A DNA stretch of 64,000 nucleotides from Xylophilus ampelinus (GCF_901875635.1 NZ_CABFMN010000089.1:1-64000); one strand, 5' to 3'. Counted from the first letter of the stretch, positions 30,236 to 39,844 are shown. Numbers and translations: made by a program. The notes: generated by a model not told the origin, from the sequence alone.

Positions 30236-31267
30236 TCAGCCCTTCAGCCGTGTCACCAGCGCCTGCGTGAAGGCGGCCGTGTTGGCACTGCCGCCCAGGT
30301 CGCCGGTGCGCACCTTGTCGACGTTCAGCGTCTGGTCGATGCCCGTGCGCAGGCGCTGCGCGAGGTCGGTGCGCTGCACATGGTCGAGCATCTGCGCTGC
30401 GGCGAGCATCAGCGCGATCGGGTTGGCGATGCCCTTGCCCGCGATGTCGGGGGCCGAGCCGTGCACGGCCTCGAAGATGGCCGCGTCGGCGCCGATGTTG
30501 GCGCCCGGCGCCATGCCCAGGCCGCCCACCAGGCCGGCCACCAGGTCCGACAGGATGTCGCCGAACAGGTTGGTGGTGACCACGGTGTCGAACTGCCAGG
30601 GGTTGAGCACCAGCTTCATCGCGCAGGCGTCGACGATCATGGTCTCGAACTGGAACTTGCCCTGGTACTTCTCGGCGTAGAGCTGCTCGGCCGTCTCCAG
30701 GAAGATGCCGGTGAGCGCCTTCATGATGTTGGCCTTGTGCACCACCGTCACCTTCTTGCGGCCCTGGGAGATGGCGGCCTGGAAGGCGTAGTCGAGGATG
30801 CGGTGGCAGCCCTGGCGGGTGTTGATGCCGGTGGCCATGGCCACGGCGTGCGGATCGCCGTCGATGCGCACGTAGTGCTCGTGGCCGATGTACAGGCCCT
30901 CGAGGTTTTCGCGCACCACCAGCAGGTCGATCTTGTCGAAGCGGCCGCCGGGAATGATGGTGCGCGCCGGGCGCACGTTGGCGAAGAGCTGGAACTCCTC
31001 GCGCAGGCGCACGTTGGAGCTGCGGTAGCCGCCGCCCGAGGGCGTCTCCAGCGGGCCCTTGAGCGCCAGGCGCGTCTTGCGGATCGAGTCGAGCGTGGCC
31101 TTGGGCAGCGGGTCGCCGGCGGCCTTCACGCCGCCGAGGCCGGCGATCTGGGAATCCCACTCGAAGGGCGCGCCCAGGGCGTCGAGGGCGGCCAGGGTGG
31201 CGTCCATGATCTCGGGGCCGATGCCGTCGCCGGGGATCAGGGTGGCAGGGATGCGGGTGGTGGTCAT
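30236..31267 (-). CDS. Isocitrate/isopropylmalate dehydrogenase family protein
   Basis: The 343-residue product is a beta-decarboxylating dehydrogenase: IPGDGIGPEI at the start, the Arg-rich substrate loop (SSNVRLREEFQLFANVRPAR), VRENLEGLYIGHEH, the Lys in VHKANIMK, and NLFGDILSDLVAGLVGGLG for metal and cofactor binding. The E-N-L-E-G-L-Y form of the loop resembles NAD-dependent isocitrate dehydrogenases rather than LeuB. It would convert isocitrate to 2-oxoglutarate; a related hydroxy-acid substrate is possible. It starts at the ATG at 31267 and is followed by yceH. Confidence 0.87.
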   Translation of the reverse strand: MTTTRIPATLIPGDGIGPEIMDATLAALDALGAPFEWDSQIAGLGGVKAAGDPLPKATLDSIRKTRLALKGPLETPSGGGYRSSNVRLREEFQLFANVRPARTIIPGGRFDKIDLLVVRENLEGLYIGHEHYVRIDGDPHAVAMATGINTRQGCHRILDYAFQAAISQGRKKVTVVHKANIMKALTGIFLETAEQLYAEKYQGKFQFETMIVDACAMKLVLNPWQFDTVVTTNLFGDILSDLVAGLVGGLGMAPGANIGADAAIFEAVHGSAPDIAGKGIANPIALMLAAAQMLDHVQRTDLAQRLRTGIDQTLNVDKVRTGDLGGSANTAAFTQALVTRLKG

Positions 31268-31349
31268 GCGGGTACTCGGTGGTCGATGCGAACGAGGCCG
31301 ACAGCATACGCGGCGAAGCTGTCGCTCCGCCCACATCCCCGGGGTGCGC

Positions 31350-31919
31350 TCAGCCGTTTGGCGCCTGCAGGCGGCGGACCTGATCGATCAGCTGCGCGGC
31401 GACCGCCTCGAAGGGTTCCAGGCTCTGGTCGGCGCGGCTGAGCACCACCGCCCCCTCGGCCGAAGCGATCAGCACCATGGCGAAGCGCCTCGCCTCCTCG
31501 GCGGGCAGGCCACCCTGGCGCAACAGGTCGCCCAGGCGCTCACGCCACGCGCGGAACACCGCGGTGGCGTGCGACAGCAGCTCGGCCGAGTCGGTCGCCA
31601 CCGTCACGGCCAGCACCGCGCAGCCGGCCTCGCACTGGGAGCGCGTGAGCACCGTGCGCCAGATGGCCAGGAAGCGCTCCACCACGGCGTCGGCCGGCGC
31701 GCCGGCCACCGGCTCCAGCGCATCGGCCAGCACCGCGCCGGCCCGGTCCACCGCCTCGGCGACCAGCTGGTCCTTGCCGCCGGGAAAGTGGTGGTACAGC
31801 GAGCCGCGCGGCGCGCCGGTAGCGGCCAGCACCTCCGAGAAGGACGTGGCATGCAGCCCGCGCCGCGCCAGCAGCGCCATCGCGCCCTCGACCATGCCCT
31901 TTCGAACCTCGCCCGCCAT
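31350..31919 (-). CDS. TetR family transcriptional regulator
   Basis: The 189-residue product has a TetR-type HTH: GAMALLARRGLHATSFSEVL and APRGSLYHHFPGGKDQLVAE, followed by a ligand-binding domain with the segment CEAGCAVLAVTVA of the YcdC/LmrA-like C-terminal group. It is divergent from the lipoprotein gene at 32020. Two 18-base near-palindromes lie in the 100-base space between them and are its likely binding sites, giving autoregulation and control of the lipoprotein. The ligand is unknown. Confidence 0.92.
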   Translation of the reverse strand: MAGEVRKGMVEGAMALLARRGLHATSFSEVLAATGAPRGSLYHHFPGGKDQLVAEAVDRAGAVLADALEPVAGAPADAVVERFLAIWRTVLTRSQCEAGCAVLAVTVATDSAELLSHATAVFRAWRERLGDLLRQGGLPAEEARRFAMVLIASAEGAVVLSRADQSLEPFEAVAAQLIDQVRRLQAPNG

Positions 31920-31956
31920 GACTTCCTGCACCTTTTCCCGAACTTTGCACCAAAGA

Positions 31957-31974
31957 CTATGACAACCATCATAG
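31957..31974. promoter_or_regulatory. TetR operator 1
   Basis: CTATGACAACCATCATAG: six-base arms CTATGA/TCATAG with a 6-base centre, 38 bases before the tetR start. Confidence 0.6.
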
Positions 31975-31983
31975 ATAGCGCTA

Positions 31984-32001
31984 CTATGACGATCGTCATA
32001 C
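31984..32001. promoter_or_regulatory. TetR operator 2
   Basis: CTATGACGATCGTCATAC contains the perfect 16-base palindrome TATGACGATCGTCATA. It shares both arms with operator 1, centre to centre 27 bases, and lies 19 bases before the lipoprotein start. Confidence 0.65.
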
Positions 32002-32019
32002 ACCCATCGAGCCACCTTC

Positions 32020-32700
32020 ATGCCGCACCGTCGCCACGTCCTCGCCGCCCTCGGGCTGCCCCTCGCGCTCGCCGCCTGCGGCGCGCCCTCGCTTTCGTCC
32101 TCCCCTCTTTCACCCCCATCAGGAAACGCCCCCATGACCCTCGCACAGACCCAGCAGGCCCTCGTCGGCGAATGGACCAGCATCGCCCCCGAGGTACGCC
32201 CGAGCGCACAGAAGAACCCCGACGGCAGCCTCAAGCCCTTCTACCTGAAGCGTGACTTCAAGGCCCTGCCGGGCGACCGCTTCGAGCTGGCCATCGTCAA
32301 CTTCGCCGACCCCTACGGCAAGGTGCCGCTGGCCCGCCTGCTGATCAAGGGCCATACCTTCTGGCGCGGCGAGCATCCCATCGCGCCCGGCGCGCAGAAG
32401 GTCGACTTCGTCGCCGACGAGAGCTACGAGGTGACGCCCCTCGTGCAGGGCTTCGCCGACCTCCTGAACAAGGCGGCGGCGCAGGGCTACGCACCCTGGG
32501 CGGTCGGCCAGACGCAGAGCATCTTCGGCAAGGACTTCCTGCCCTTCGGCCTGAAGGCCGGCCAGCACTTCATGGAATACGACCTGGTCTACCTGGCGCA
32601 CGGCATGCTCTTCTGGGGCGCGCGCAACGTCGACGGACGCGGCTTCGACACCGAGGCCAACCGGCCGACCAACCTGCAGATTCCGATGGTGCGCAAGTAA
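32020..32700 (+). CDS. Putative lipoprotein under TetR control
   Basis: The 226-residue product begins with Arg-rich residues, a short hydrophobic stretch and a lipobox LALAAC at about residues 15-20, so it is probably a membrane-anchored lipoprotein. The body has VGEWTSIAPEVRPSAQKNPD and FYLKRDFKALPGDRFELAIV, and later GQHFMEYDLVYLAHGMLFWG; this looks like a lipocalin-like or APCDD1-type beta barrel, but I do not assign a family. An internal ATG at about 32133 would yield a cytoplasmic form. Its divergent TetR partner and operators suggest induction by a small molecule. Confidence 0.72.
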   Translation: MPHRRHVLAALGLPLALAACGAPSLSSSPLSPPSGNAPMTLAQTQQALVGEWTSIAPEVRPSAQKNPDGSLKPFYLKRDFKALPGDRFELAIVNFADPYGKVPLARLLIKGHTFWRGEHPIAPGAQKVDFVADESYEVTPLVQGFADLLNKAAAQGYAPWAVGQTQSIFGKDFLPFGLKAGQHFMEYDLVYLAHGMLFWGARNVDGRGFDTEANRPTNLQIPMVRK

Positions 32701-32759
32701 GCGCGGGCATGGGGCCGGACGCACAAGACCCGGCCCCCGGCGTGCACGGGGCACTCTCC

Positions 32760-32765
32760 TAAAAT
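32760..32765 (+). promoter_or_regulatory. Candidate -10 hexamer for metG
   Basis: TAAAAT lies 67 bases before the metG ATG in a short intergenic gap. The -35 match is weak. It repeats the TAAAATC pattern seen near fkpB and serS. Confidence 0.3.
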
Positions 32766-32832
32766 CCTCGGTCGCAGCGCGTTGCCCGGGCAGCGCGCCT
32801 TTTCCATTGCCCCGGCTTCTTCGAACCCTCCG

Positions 32833-35034
32833 ATGCCCGCACCGCGCAAGCTCTTCGTCACCACCGCCCTGCCGTACGCCAACGGCAACTTCCACATCGG
32901 CCACATCATGGAGTACATCCAGGCCGACATCTGGGTGCGGTTCCAGCGAATGACGGGCGCCGAGGTGAACTTCGTGGGTGCCGACGACGCCCACGGGGCG
33001 CCGATCATGATCGCGGCCGAAAAGGCCGGCAAGACGCCGCAGCAGTTCGTGGCCGACATCGCCGCGGGCCGCAAGCCTTATCTCGACGGCTTCCACATCG
33101 CCTTCGACAACTGGAGTTCGACGGATTCGCCCGAGAACCACGAGCTCGCGAAGCAGATCTACCTCGACCTCAAGGCCGCCGGCCTGATCGAGACGCGCAC
33201 CATCGAGCAGTTCTTCGACCCCGAGAAGAACATGTTCCTGCCCGACCGCTACATCAAGGGCGAGTGCCCCAACTGCCACGCCAAGGACCAGTACGGCGAC
33301 AACTGCGAGGTGTGCGGTAAGGTCTACGCGCCGACCGACCTGATCAACCCCTACTCGGCGCTGTCGGGCGCCAAGCCGGTGCTGAAGAACTCGGAGCACT
33401 TCTTCTTCAAGCTCTCGGACCCGCGCTGCGTGGCCTTCCTGGAAGAGTGGACGCAGAACGGCCAGCACGTGCAGCCCGAGGTGGCGCGCAAGGTGAAGGA
33501 ATGGTTCAGCGTGCGCACGAACCCCGACGGCACCACCAGCGAAGGCCTGGGCGACTGGGACATCAGCCGCGACGCGCCTTACTTCGGCATCGAGATCCCC
33601 GACGCGCCGGGCAAGTACTTCTACGTCTGGCTCGATGCGCCGGTGGGGTACCTCGCCTCTCTCAAGAACCTGCTCGACAAGGCCTGCATCGAGGTCGACA
33701 TCGACGACGACACGTCAGAGCCCAGCGGCATGAGCCTGGAGCGCTACATGGCGCAGCCCGAGCTGGAGCAGGTGCATTTCATCGGCAAGGACATCATCAC
33801 CTTCCACACGCTGTTCTGGCCCGCGATGCTGAAGTTCAGCGGCCGCAAGACGCCCGACAAGATCTGCGTGCACGGCTTCCTCACCGTCAACAACGGCGAG
33901 AAGATGAGCAAGAGCCGCGGCACCGGCCTGGACCCGCTGAAGTACCTGAGCCTGGGCCTGAACGCCGAGTGGCTGCGCTACTACCTGGCGGCCAAGCTCA
34001 ACGGCAGGAACGAGGACATCGACTTCAACCCCGAGGACTTCGTCGCCCGCGTCAACAGCGACCTGGTGGGCAAGTACATCAACATCGCCAGCCGCGCGGC
34101 CGGCTTCGTCGGCAAGCGCTTCGGCGGCACGCTCGGCACGCCGGGCGCCGATGGCGCGGCGCTGCTCGAAGCCCTGCGCGCTGCGGCGCCCGCGCTGCGC
34201 GAGCACTACGACGCCCGCGACACCGCGCGCGCCGTGCGCGAGACGATGGCCCTGGCCGACAAGGTGAACGAGTACGTCGACGCCAACAAGCCCTGGGAAC
34301 TGGCGAAGAAGGAAGGCGCCGAGGCGCGCCTGCACGACGTGTGCACCGTCTGCATCGAAGCCTTCCGCCTGCTCACGCTCTACCTCAAGCCGGTGATGCC
34401 GGCCCTGGCGCAGAACGTCGAGGCCTTCCTGAAGATTGCGCCGCTGCAGTGGGCCGACGCCGAGGCCGCCCTGCCTGCCGGCCATGCGATCGGCGAATAC
34501 AAGCACCTGATGCAGCGCGTCGATGCCAAGCTGCTGGACCAGCTCTTCGAGTTGCCGCCGGCCGCCACCTCAGAAGAAAAAACGGCTGCAGCGCCCGCCA
34601 CGTCTGCGAAGGCAGCTACAAAAAACGTAGCAAAGCCGGTCGACCCCAATGCGCCGGGCGGCGAGGCGCTGGCCGAGACCATCGGCATCGACGACTTCGC
34701 CAAGGTCGACCTGCGCATCGCGAAGATCCTCGCCTGCGAGTCGGTCGAAGGCTCGACCAAGCTGCTGCGCCTGACGCTCGACGTCGGCGAGAAGAGCGAC
34801 GACGGCCAGCCGAAGACGCGCAACGTCTTCAGCGGCATCGCCTCGGCCTACCGCCCCGAGCAACTCGTGGACAAGCTCACCGTGATGGTCGCCAACCTGG
34901 CGCCGCGCAAGATGAAGTTCGGCCTCAGCGAAGGCATGGTGCTGGCCGCCAGCCATGCCGACGAGAAGGCGAACCCGGGCATCTTCGTGCTCGAGCCCTT
35001 CCCCGGCGCGTTGCCGGGGATGCGGGTGCGTTGA
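32833..35034 (+). CDS. metG: Methionyl-tRNA synthetase with a repeat-derived linker
   Basis: The 733-residue product is a full bacterial-type MetRS. The HIGH motif starts at His21 ([10 protein letters not shown]) and KMSKS at 357-361. Four cysteines in [18 protein letters not shown] (145-161) bind zinc. The anticodon-binding helical domain follows, then a linker, then the C-terminal tRNA-binding OB domain (from about 617, [17 protein letters not shown]), which dimerises the enzyme. Linker residues about 581-601 ([20 protein letters not shown]) are the translation of a dispersed repeat. The ATG at 32833 begins directly before the conserved catalytic domain. Confidence 0.97.
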   Translation: MPAPRKLFVTTALPYANGNFHIGHIMEYIQADIWVRFQRMTGAEVNFVGADDAHGAPIMIAAEKAGKTPQQFVADIAAGRKPYLDGFHIAFDNWSSTDSPENHELAKQIYLDLKAAGLIETRTIEQFFDPEKNMFLPDRYIKGECPNCHAKDQYGDNCEVCGKVYAPTDLINPYSALSGAKPVLKNSEHFFFKLSDPRCVAFLEEWTQNGQHVQPEVARKVKEWFSVRTNPDGTTSEGLGDWDISRDAPYFGIEIPDAPGKYFYVWLDAPVGYLASLKNLLDKACIEVDIDDDTSEPSGMSLERYMAQPELEQVHFIGKDIITFHTLFWPAMLKFSGRKTPDKICVHGFLTVNNGEKMSKSRGTGLDPLKYLSLGLNAEWLRYYLAAKLNGRNEDIDFNPEDFVARVNSDLVGKYINIASRAAGFVGKRFGGTLGTPGADGAALLEALRAAAPALREHYDARDTARAVRETMALADKVNEYVDANKPWELAKKEGAEARLHDVCTVCIEAFRLLTLYLKPVMPALAQNVEAFLKIAPLQWADAEAALPAGHAIGEYKHLMQRVDAKLLDQLFELPPAATSEEKTAAAPATSAKAATKNVAKPVDPNAPGGEALAETIGIDDFAKVDLRIAKILACESVEGSTKLLRLTLDVGEKSDDGQPKTRNVFSGIASAYRPEQLVDKLTVMVANLAPRKMKFGLSEGMVLAASHADEKANPGIFVLEPFPGALPGMRVR
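34574..34635 (+). repeat. Dispersed palindromic repeat, copy 5 (inside metG)
   Basis: It shows AAAAAACGGCTGCAGCGCCC, then a GC segment ending TCTGCGAAGGCAGCTA, then ACGTAGCAAAG. Alignment to copies 2 and 3 is clear at the CGGCTGCAGCGCCCGCC and GGCAGCTA blocks. It is read through in frame in the linker of MetRS. Confidence 0.75.
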
Positions 35035-35567
35035 AGCCTTGGCTTCGAACTGGCGTGTGCATGGGCGCGAAGCCCGTTCTGGACTTCGTACCGCTGCCAA
35101 CTGCTCCCTTGGCACATGAAACACGGCAGTCCACCGGTCCTTGCTCTCGACCGCTGCGCGCCTGAGCCATCCGCCGAATACCCCCTAGGTTCAGGCTCAG
35201 CCCGCATTCGCCTGGGTTTGCCTGCGGCCCGACTCGCCCGTGTGCCCCCCGATCTGACACCCGGAGACGAAAGCTGGGCGGCATTCGTGCGCTCTGACAT
35301 GACAAAGTATCAACATGGTGCGGCATTCATCCTAGACATACACCAACGCGCGTTGAGCGATGAGAAAAATAAATCTAAAGTAGTAAATTAACGACAGATA
35401 CCCGCTTTCCAGCCGAGCTCGTGCAACACACATCTCGCGATGTTACGAAATTAGTTCACAATTTGTTCAGGATCGCTACAGACGAAATCAGGTGCAAGTC
35501 TTGCTTCCGAAATCTTTAGTAGTACCTGGATGGGAATTTGCCGAACGCGCCGCAGGAGGGCCCACTG
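35035..35567. other. AT-richer intergenic region upstream of the plus-strand exopolysaccharide block
   Basis: The first half resembles ordinary GC-rich DNA with no convincing gene; a 91-codon frame at 35116-35391 lacks a ribosome site and protein-like character. From about 35300 the DNA turns AT-rich and contains a promoter-like pair (35353-35381) and a leader of about 180 bases before the first gene. I see no terminator hairpin for metG that I would stand behind. Confidence 0.6.
35353..35381 (+). promoter_or_regulatory. Candidate sigma-70 promoter for the exopolysaccharide block
   Basis: TTGAGC (35353-35358) and TAAAGT (35376-35381) are separated by 17 bases. Each matches the consensus at four of six positions. 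It lies about 185 bases before the first gene, within the only AT-rich stretch there. Confidence 0.35.
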
Positions 35568-36242
35568 GTGAATACAGCGAGTTTCGTTGCAGAAGGGTTC
35601 GCGGTTCGCAAGCTCAGCCCGACATCGCGTTGGATGCCAATCGTCAGCCTGAGGATCAATCAACTGCTGGCGCTCATGGCCCTGGCGGCATTCAGCCCTC
35701 TCATGCTTGTCGTCAGCGCATTGCTGCTGCTGGCAGACGGCTGGCCCCTGTTCTACGGCCACTACCGCGTCGGACAGGATGGCCGTCTTTTCAGGTGTCT
35801 CAAGTTCCGTACGATGCGCCGCGATTCCGACCGGTTGCTGCGCGAGTTGCTTGCCCGTGACGCTACCGCCAGGGAAGAGTGGGCCAGGGACCAGAAGCTG
35901 CGACGCGACCCGCGGGTTACTTCTATCGGGCATTTTCTACGCAAGACGAGCCTGGACGAACTCCCCCAACTGTGGAACGTCGTGCGCGGCGAAATGCGCC
36001 TTGTGGGGCCGCGGCCGGTGACTGTGCCGGAGCTGAACCGTTACGGCCGCGTCCGCTGGCACTATCTCAGCGTGCCCCCCGGCATCACAGGCCTCTGGCA
36101 AGTCAGCGGTCGCAACGACACCACGTACGACGAACGTGTTGCTCTGGATCGCGAGTACGTCGAAAGCCGCTCGCTCTGGCTCGACGCCAGCATCCTGCTC
36201 AAAACCATCCGCGTCGTGCTGTTGCGCGAAGGTGCGCGCTAG
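35568..36242 (+). CDS. Undecaprenyl-phosphate sugar-1-phosphate transferase (initiating enzyme)
   Basis: The start is GTG at 35568, with AGGAGG eight bases before it. The 224-residue product has one N-terminal membrane segment (about 28-52) and the bacterial sugar transferase domain: YRVGQDGRLFRCLKFRTM, RKTSLDELPQLWNVVRGEMR with LVGPRP, and PPGITGLWQVSGRND. It transfers a hexose-1-phosphate from UDP-sugar to undecaprenyl phosphate on the cytoplasmic face, the first step of repeat-unit assembly. It is the short ExoY-like form, without the four extra N-terminal helices of WcaJ. Its stop overlaps the next start by one base. Confidence 0.92.
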   Translation: MNTASFVAEGFAVRKLSPTSRWMPIVSLRINQLLALMALAAFSPLMLVVSALLLLADGWPLFYGHYRVGQDGRLFRCLKFRTMRRDSDRLLRELLARDATAREEWARDQKLRRDPRVTSIGHFLRKTSLDELPQLWNVVRGEMRLVGPRPVTVPELNRYGRVRWHYLSVPPGITGLWQVSGRNDTTYDERVALDREYVESRSLWLDASILLKTIRVVLLREGAR

Positions 36243-37390
36243 TGGGGCCGGCCTCAGTCACCGCCAAGGCGCACACCGGTGCAGCCTCTGCTAATCAACA
36301 CGTTCTGCATGTCGTCGGCGCCGTCGCCGATGAGGTCCACAGCTTTCTGGCGCCGGCGTGCCGAGTGCTTGCCCAGTCGGGAAGGCAGCAGTCGATCCTG
36401 TTCGTCGAAACCCCGGACCTCGAGCACAACGTTCGGCTGCTCACAGACACCGCCCGCCTTGTGGCCGTAGGCGGGCCATCAAGCCGTATCAGCCGTTGGA
36501 TGGCCTTGTCACGCGTCTGCCTCGCCGAAATCAGGAGAGGCGAGCTGTCTGCCGTTCACGCACACGGCATCATTCCTTGCATACTGGCCAGCGTCATCGT
36601 TCGAAGCGAAGGTGCACGCGTGCCGATCATGTACACGCCACATGGATCACGTTCACTCGGGACGCTGCGCCATTTCGGCAAGCTCGCCATGCTGCTGGCA
36701 CGCCCCTTCGTGCGGCCTGGACGCAGCGCTGCTATCGTGACAGTGCCGCGCGAGAAGGCGGATTTTCGCGGGTGGGCGAATACGGAACTCATTGAGGCGC
36801 CGGTACATCAAGCGTACTTCGATGCTGCCCGCAAACCGCCCCCGAATCAGCCGCTAATCATCACAGGCGGACGCAGAACGCCAGCACGCAGCGCGGACAT
36901 CTTCGCCCAGCTGGCAGTGGTTCTCAGCGCTGAAGAACTTGGATTGCGCTTCGAATGGCTGGGCGCCGCGAGCTCAGCATCGCAGTTGCGCCTCGCCGCC
37001 GCCTCGGTCTCCCTGGTGCCGGTGGACGATGACCCGTCGTGCGCCGATCACATGGCCAGGGGCTGGCTCTATGTCGCACCCTGGTTCACGCGAGGATTCC
37101 CACTCTTCCTCGTCCAGGCGATGGCAGCTGGACTTCCATGCGTCGCGCTGGACTGCGAGCAGCACCGTGAGGTGATCGAGGACGGCCTCACCGGATTCCT
37201 CTGCGCCACCGAACAAGAGATGGTTCGGCGGATCGCACAACTTGTCGACGACAAGTCGATCCGATCGCGCATGGGGCAAGCTGCGCGCGATGCAGTTGCG
37301 CTGCGATTCAGCGAGGAGGAGTTCGCGCGACGCCTCCTCTCCACCTATCGCGCCTGTACTCAGGCAAGCGCATCGCCCCCGGGCCGCTGA
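36242..37390 (+). CDS. Glycosyltransferase, GT4-like, GTG start
   Basis: The 382-residue product starts at GTG 36242, overlapping the previous stop as TAGTG. The N-terminal half has HVLHVVGAVADEVHSFLAPA and AVHAHGIIPCILAS, then MYTPHGSRSLG; the C-terminal half has FPLFLVQAMAAGLPCVALDC and EVIEDGLTGFLC, the donor-binding motif of GT-B fold GT4 enzymes. It should add one sugar to the lipid-linked repeat. Sugar specificity cannot be read from sequence. Confidence 0.85.
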   Translation: MGPASVTAKAHTGAASANQHVLHVVGAVADEVHSFLAPACRVLAQSGRQQSILFVETPDLEHNVRLLTDTARLVAVGGPSSRISRWMALSRVCLAEIRRGELSAVHAHGIIPCILASVIVRSEGARVPIMYTPHGSRSLGTLRHFGKLAMLLARPFVRPGRSAAIVTVPREKADFRGWANTELIEAPVHQAYFDAARKPPPNQPLIITGGRRTPARSADIFAQLAVVLSAEELGLRFEWLGAASSASQLRLAAASVSLVPVDDDPSCADHMARGWLYVAPWFTRGFPLFLVQAMAAGLPCVALDCEQHREVIEDGLTGFLCATEQEMVRRIAQLVDDKSIRSRMGQAARDAVALRFSEEEFARRLLSTYRACTQASASPPGR

Positions 37391-37406
37391 GTACAGACAA
37401 CCTGAC

Positions 37407-38543
37407 ATGCAAGCACGTCACGATGCCACCATGCACATGGTGACCGACATGGATTCGCTCGCGCGCTGCCGGGATCTGCGCGACCTAGAGAAAGTGCTCA
37501 TTCAAACCGAGCGTCTCAAGTATCGCGGACTTCTTCCCTGCGCCCTGCGCTATGCGGTATGGGCGGTGCGCCAAGGCGGCGTCATCGAGATCCAAGACCA
37601 TGGACGTTTGGACGCATCCTCGCCCGCCTTCGAGTTCACCTTCAACAACGTGCGTCGCTGCGTCGCCAGGTTCTGCAGCCGCGACACCGACCTTGTGGAT
37701 TTGGCTCCGGGTCTGATCCGCCTCCGACGACGTTCGCAGATCCTGCCTCCGGGTTGGAGCGCGGGTATCGTGTTCTCGGGTCGGGATGAGGAAATCCCCA
37801 CGCTCATGAACTGCATAGCGGGCCTCGAGCGGCAGCCTGAACTGCGCCGGGATCGGGGGGGTGAGATCGTGGTGTGCGGTCCGCAGCGCGATCTGGGATT
37901 CCTGAAGTCCCACCCCGCCGTCCGCTACTTCGTTCATGAGACACCAGACGCACCGCAGTTGATGATCTGCCAGAAGAAGAACGCGCTGATCCGCCAGCTC
38001 GCCGGGCCGCGCATCGCCGTGCTCCATGCCCGCATCGTGCTCGACGAAGACTGCCTCGCGGCCGTTCCTCGCGAGTTCGACATGATCTCGCCAAATACCA
38101 GCGTCCTTGAGCGTGGACGCCGCGTGCCATACCTCTCGCTAGGCCAGACAGATGCCGCCCACGCAGGCCGGATGCCGCGCGCGATGGGCCGCACCATGCG
38201 AGTGCTCCGAGACGGCAACCCGCTTCGAATGCACGAGCATGCGCCTCTGTTCATTGACGGCGGCGCCTTCTTCGTGAGTCGCGACCTGCACGTGGCCTGT
38301 CCGCTGGACGATGCCATTGCCTGGCAAGACGCCGAGGATGTCGATTGGTGCACGCGCGCGTTTTCGCAGGGGTTCCTGATCGATCTCGCGCCAAAGGCCG
38401 GTGCGCTTTCGGCGACGAGCAAGATACGGGCGCTTCCAGCGCTGGGCCCGATGACGTGGCCCATCTACCGAGCCCATCGATGGGCCCGCGACCTGCGTGC
38501 CGGCGCGCGTCACTGGGCGCTGACCTTGAAAGGCGAACGGTGA
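37407..38543 (+). CDS. Putative glycosyltransferase (GT-A-like)
   Basis: The 378-residue product lacks membrane segments. The central part has GIVFSGRDEEIPTLMNCIAG, GGEIVVCGPQRDLGFL and ARIVLDEDCLAAVP, which follow the order of a GT2-like GT-A fold (nucleotide-binding loop, then an acidic D-E-D as possible metal motif). Near the C-terminus DAEDVDWCTRAFSQGFLIDL matches the E-D-x-D-W acceptor-site region of such enzymes. I am sure it is glycosyltransferase-like, less so of the family. The ATG at 37407 is the first of three candidates (37407, 37431, 37449). Confidence 0.7.
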   Translation: MQARHDATMHMVTDMDSLARCRDLRDLEKVLIQTERLKYRGLLPCALRYAVWAVRQGGVIEIQDHGRLDASSPAFEFTFNNVRRCVARFCSRDTDLVDLAPGLIRLRRRSQILPPGWSAGIVFSGRDEEIPTLMNCIAGLERQPELRRDRGGEIVVCGPQRDLGFLKSHPAVRYFVHETPDAPQLMICQKKNALIRQLAGPRIAVLHARIVLDEDCLAAVPREFDMISPNTSVLERGRRVPYLSLGQTDAAHAGRMPRAMGRTMRVLRDGNPLRMHEHAPLFIDGGAFFVSRDLHVACPLDDAIAWQDAEDVDWCTRAFSQGFLIDLAPKAGALSATSKIRALPALGPMTWPIYRAHRWARDLRAGARHWALTLKGER

Positions 38544-39838
38544 GTGCCTCCAGGCGTGCGTCCCTGAGCTATTTCGCGCTGAAGGCGACGAATCTCGGCG
38601 TGGCAACCGCCTGGAGCTTCGCACTCATCTTCGTACTGATCCGTCGCATGCCGCTGGCCGACTATGCCTCCGTGGTCGTGGTTACCGCGCTGGGGGCATA
38701 CCTCATGGCATGTGACCTCGGAATGTCCAATGCAGTCTATGCGCGAGCCCGCACGCAATGGCTTCAGTCCGGCCGACTCGAGGGCCATGCACTGCGGTTC
38801 GGCACCGCCGTCCTCGGCGCCTATTGCGTGCTCACGGTGTTCGCCATCGGCGCCTTCACGGCGCTGGCGCATGCCCTCCCCATCGGCGCAGGCATGCTTC
38901 CGAACGCATTGTCCGTTTACTTCGCAGCACTTTCACTGGCGCTGCCATGGTCGGTCGTGCGCGCACTATTGGCAGCGACGGATCGGTTCCTCGCGTTCGA
39001 GATTGTCGAGTTCGGGCGTCGAATCATGAGCTTGGCGCTCGTGCTCGGCCTCTACTTCGACTTGTCGTTCGCTGCCTACTCCTGGTGCCTCCTTGCGGCT
39101 TGGGCCGCGGCCCTTGTCATCCTTTCCAGTCGGCTGTCCAGCGTGACAAGCTGGCGCACGCTGCGGTCGTTCGGGGCGTGGAAGGAGGCTTTCTCCGGAC
39201 AGTGGGGGTTGGTCAGACAGTCGGGCAACTTCTCCTTGCTGGAATTTCTGGTGTTCAACTTTCCATACCTGCTGCTACCGACGCTATTTGGTGCAGGCCA
39301 CGCCATCGTCGCCTTTGATGTCTTCAACAAGATCACACGATTCGGCGCCCAGTCCAACATCGTCACCTTCGAAGCGCTGCTGCCGATGAGCACCCAGGCG
39401 CTGCATGCGGGCGAACATGCCCGTTGGCGTAGCATCACGACGACTGCTTTGGCAATCTCGCTGGTCTCGGCGTGCCTGGGCTCCGTGTTCGTCCTTCCTC
39501 TGGGCGATGCGACCTTCGGACTGCTGCTGGGAGATGCCACCCTTGTGCCCTTCTGGCTGCGCATCTGCATGGTCGCCATGCTGCTGGCGGATGCATTCCG
39601 CGCCGGGGGCGCGCTGCTGATGCTCAACCTTGGCAGGGTGTCCCGTCTTCTTCCATTGTCCTTTGGCGGGGCCGCCGCCTTTGCCACGCTCACCGTCGTG
39701 GCAGGCGTCGGCGGTGTGGGGTTCACGGGCTTCATGGCCGCCTACGTCGTCATCTTCGCCGTGACCTCCCTCCTCTATTTCCACCGCATGTTTGCATCGG
39801 TTCGTCAGGCTGCCCCCGGCGAGCCCTGCACATCTTGA
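38540..39838 (+). CDS. Polysaccharide flippase (Wzx/MATE-like), GTG start
   Basis: The 432-residue product starts at GTG 38540, overlapping the previous stop as GTGA. It has about 12 hydrophobic helices spread over the whole length and the Wzx-like opening SLSYFALKATNLGVATAWSF. It should move the undecaprenyl-linked repeat across the inner membrane for polymerisation by the Wzy-like protein at 49455. An N-terminal Arg-rich stretch precedes the first helix, as usual for this family. Confidence 0.85.
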   Translation: MSASRRASLSYFALKATNLGVATAWSFALIFVLIRRMPLADYASVVVVTALGAYLMACDLGMSNAVYARARTQWLQSGRLEGHALRFGTAVLGAYCVLTVFAIGAFTALAHALPIGAGMLPNALSVYFAALSLALPWSVVRALLAATDRFLAFEIVEFGRRIMSLALVLGLYFDLSFAAYSWCLLAAWAAALVILSSRLSSVTSWRTLRSFGAWKEAFSGQWGLVRQSGNFSLLEFLVFNFPYLLLPTLFGAGHAIVAFDVFNKITRFGAQSNIVTFEALLPMSTQALHAGEHARWRSITTTALAISLVSACLGSVFVLPLGDATFGLLLGDATLVPFWLRICMVAMLLADAFRAGGALLMLNLGRVSRLLPLSFGGAAAFATLTVVAGVGGVGFTGFMAAYVVIFAVTSLLYFHRMFASVRQAAPGEPCTS

Positions 39839-39844
39839 GCTTGT

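Noticed and set aside
29523..31334. A 603-codon frame ending in YceH
   Set aside because: The first 370 codons are the out-of-frame reading of the dehydrogenase gene. A TTG start at 30230 explains YceH better.
35116..35391. A 91-codon frame between metG and the exopolysaccharide locus
   Set aside because: No ribosome-binding site, unlike codon usage, and it crosses a likely promoter.
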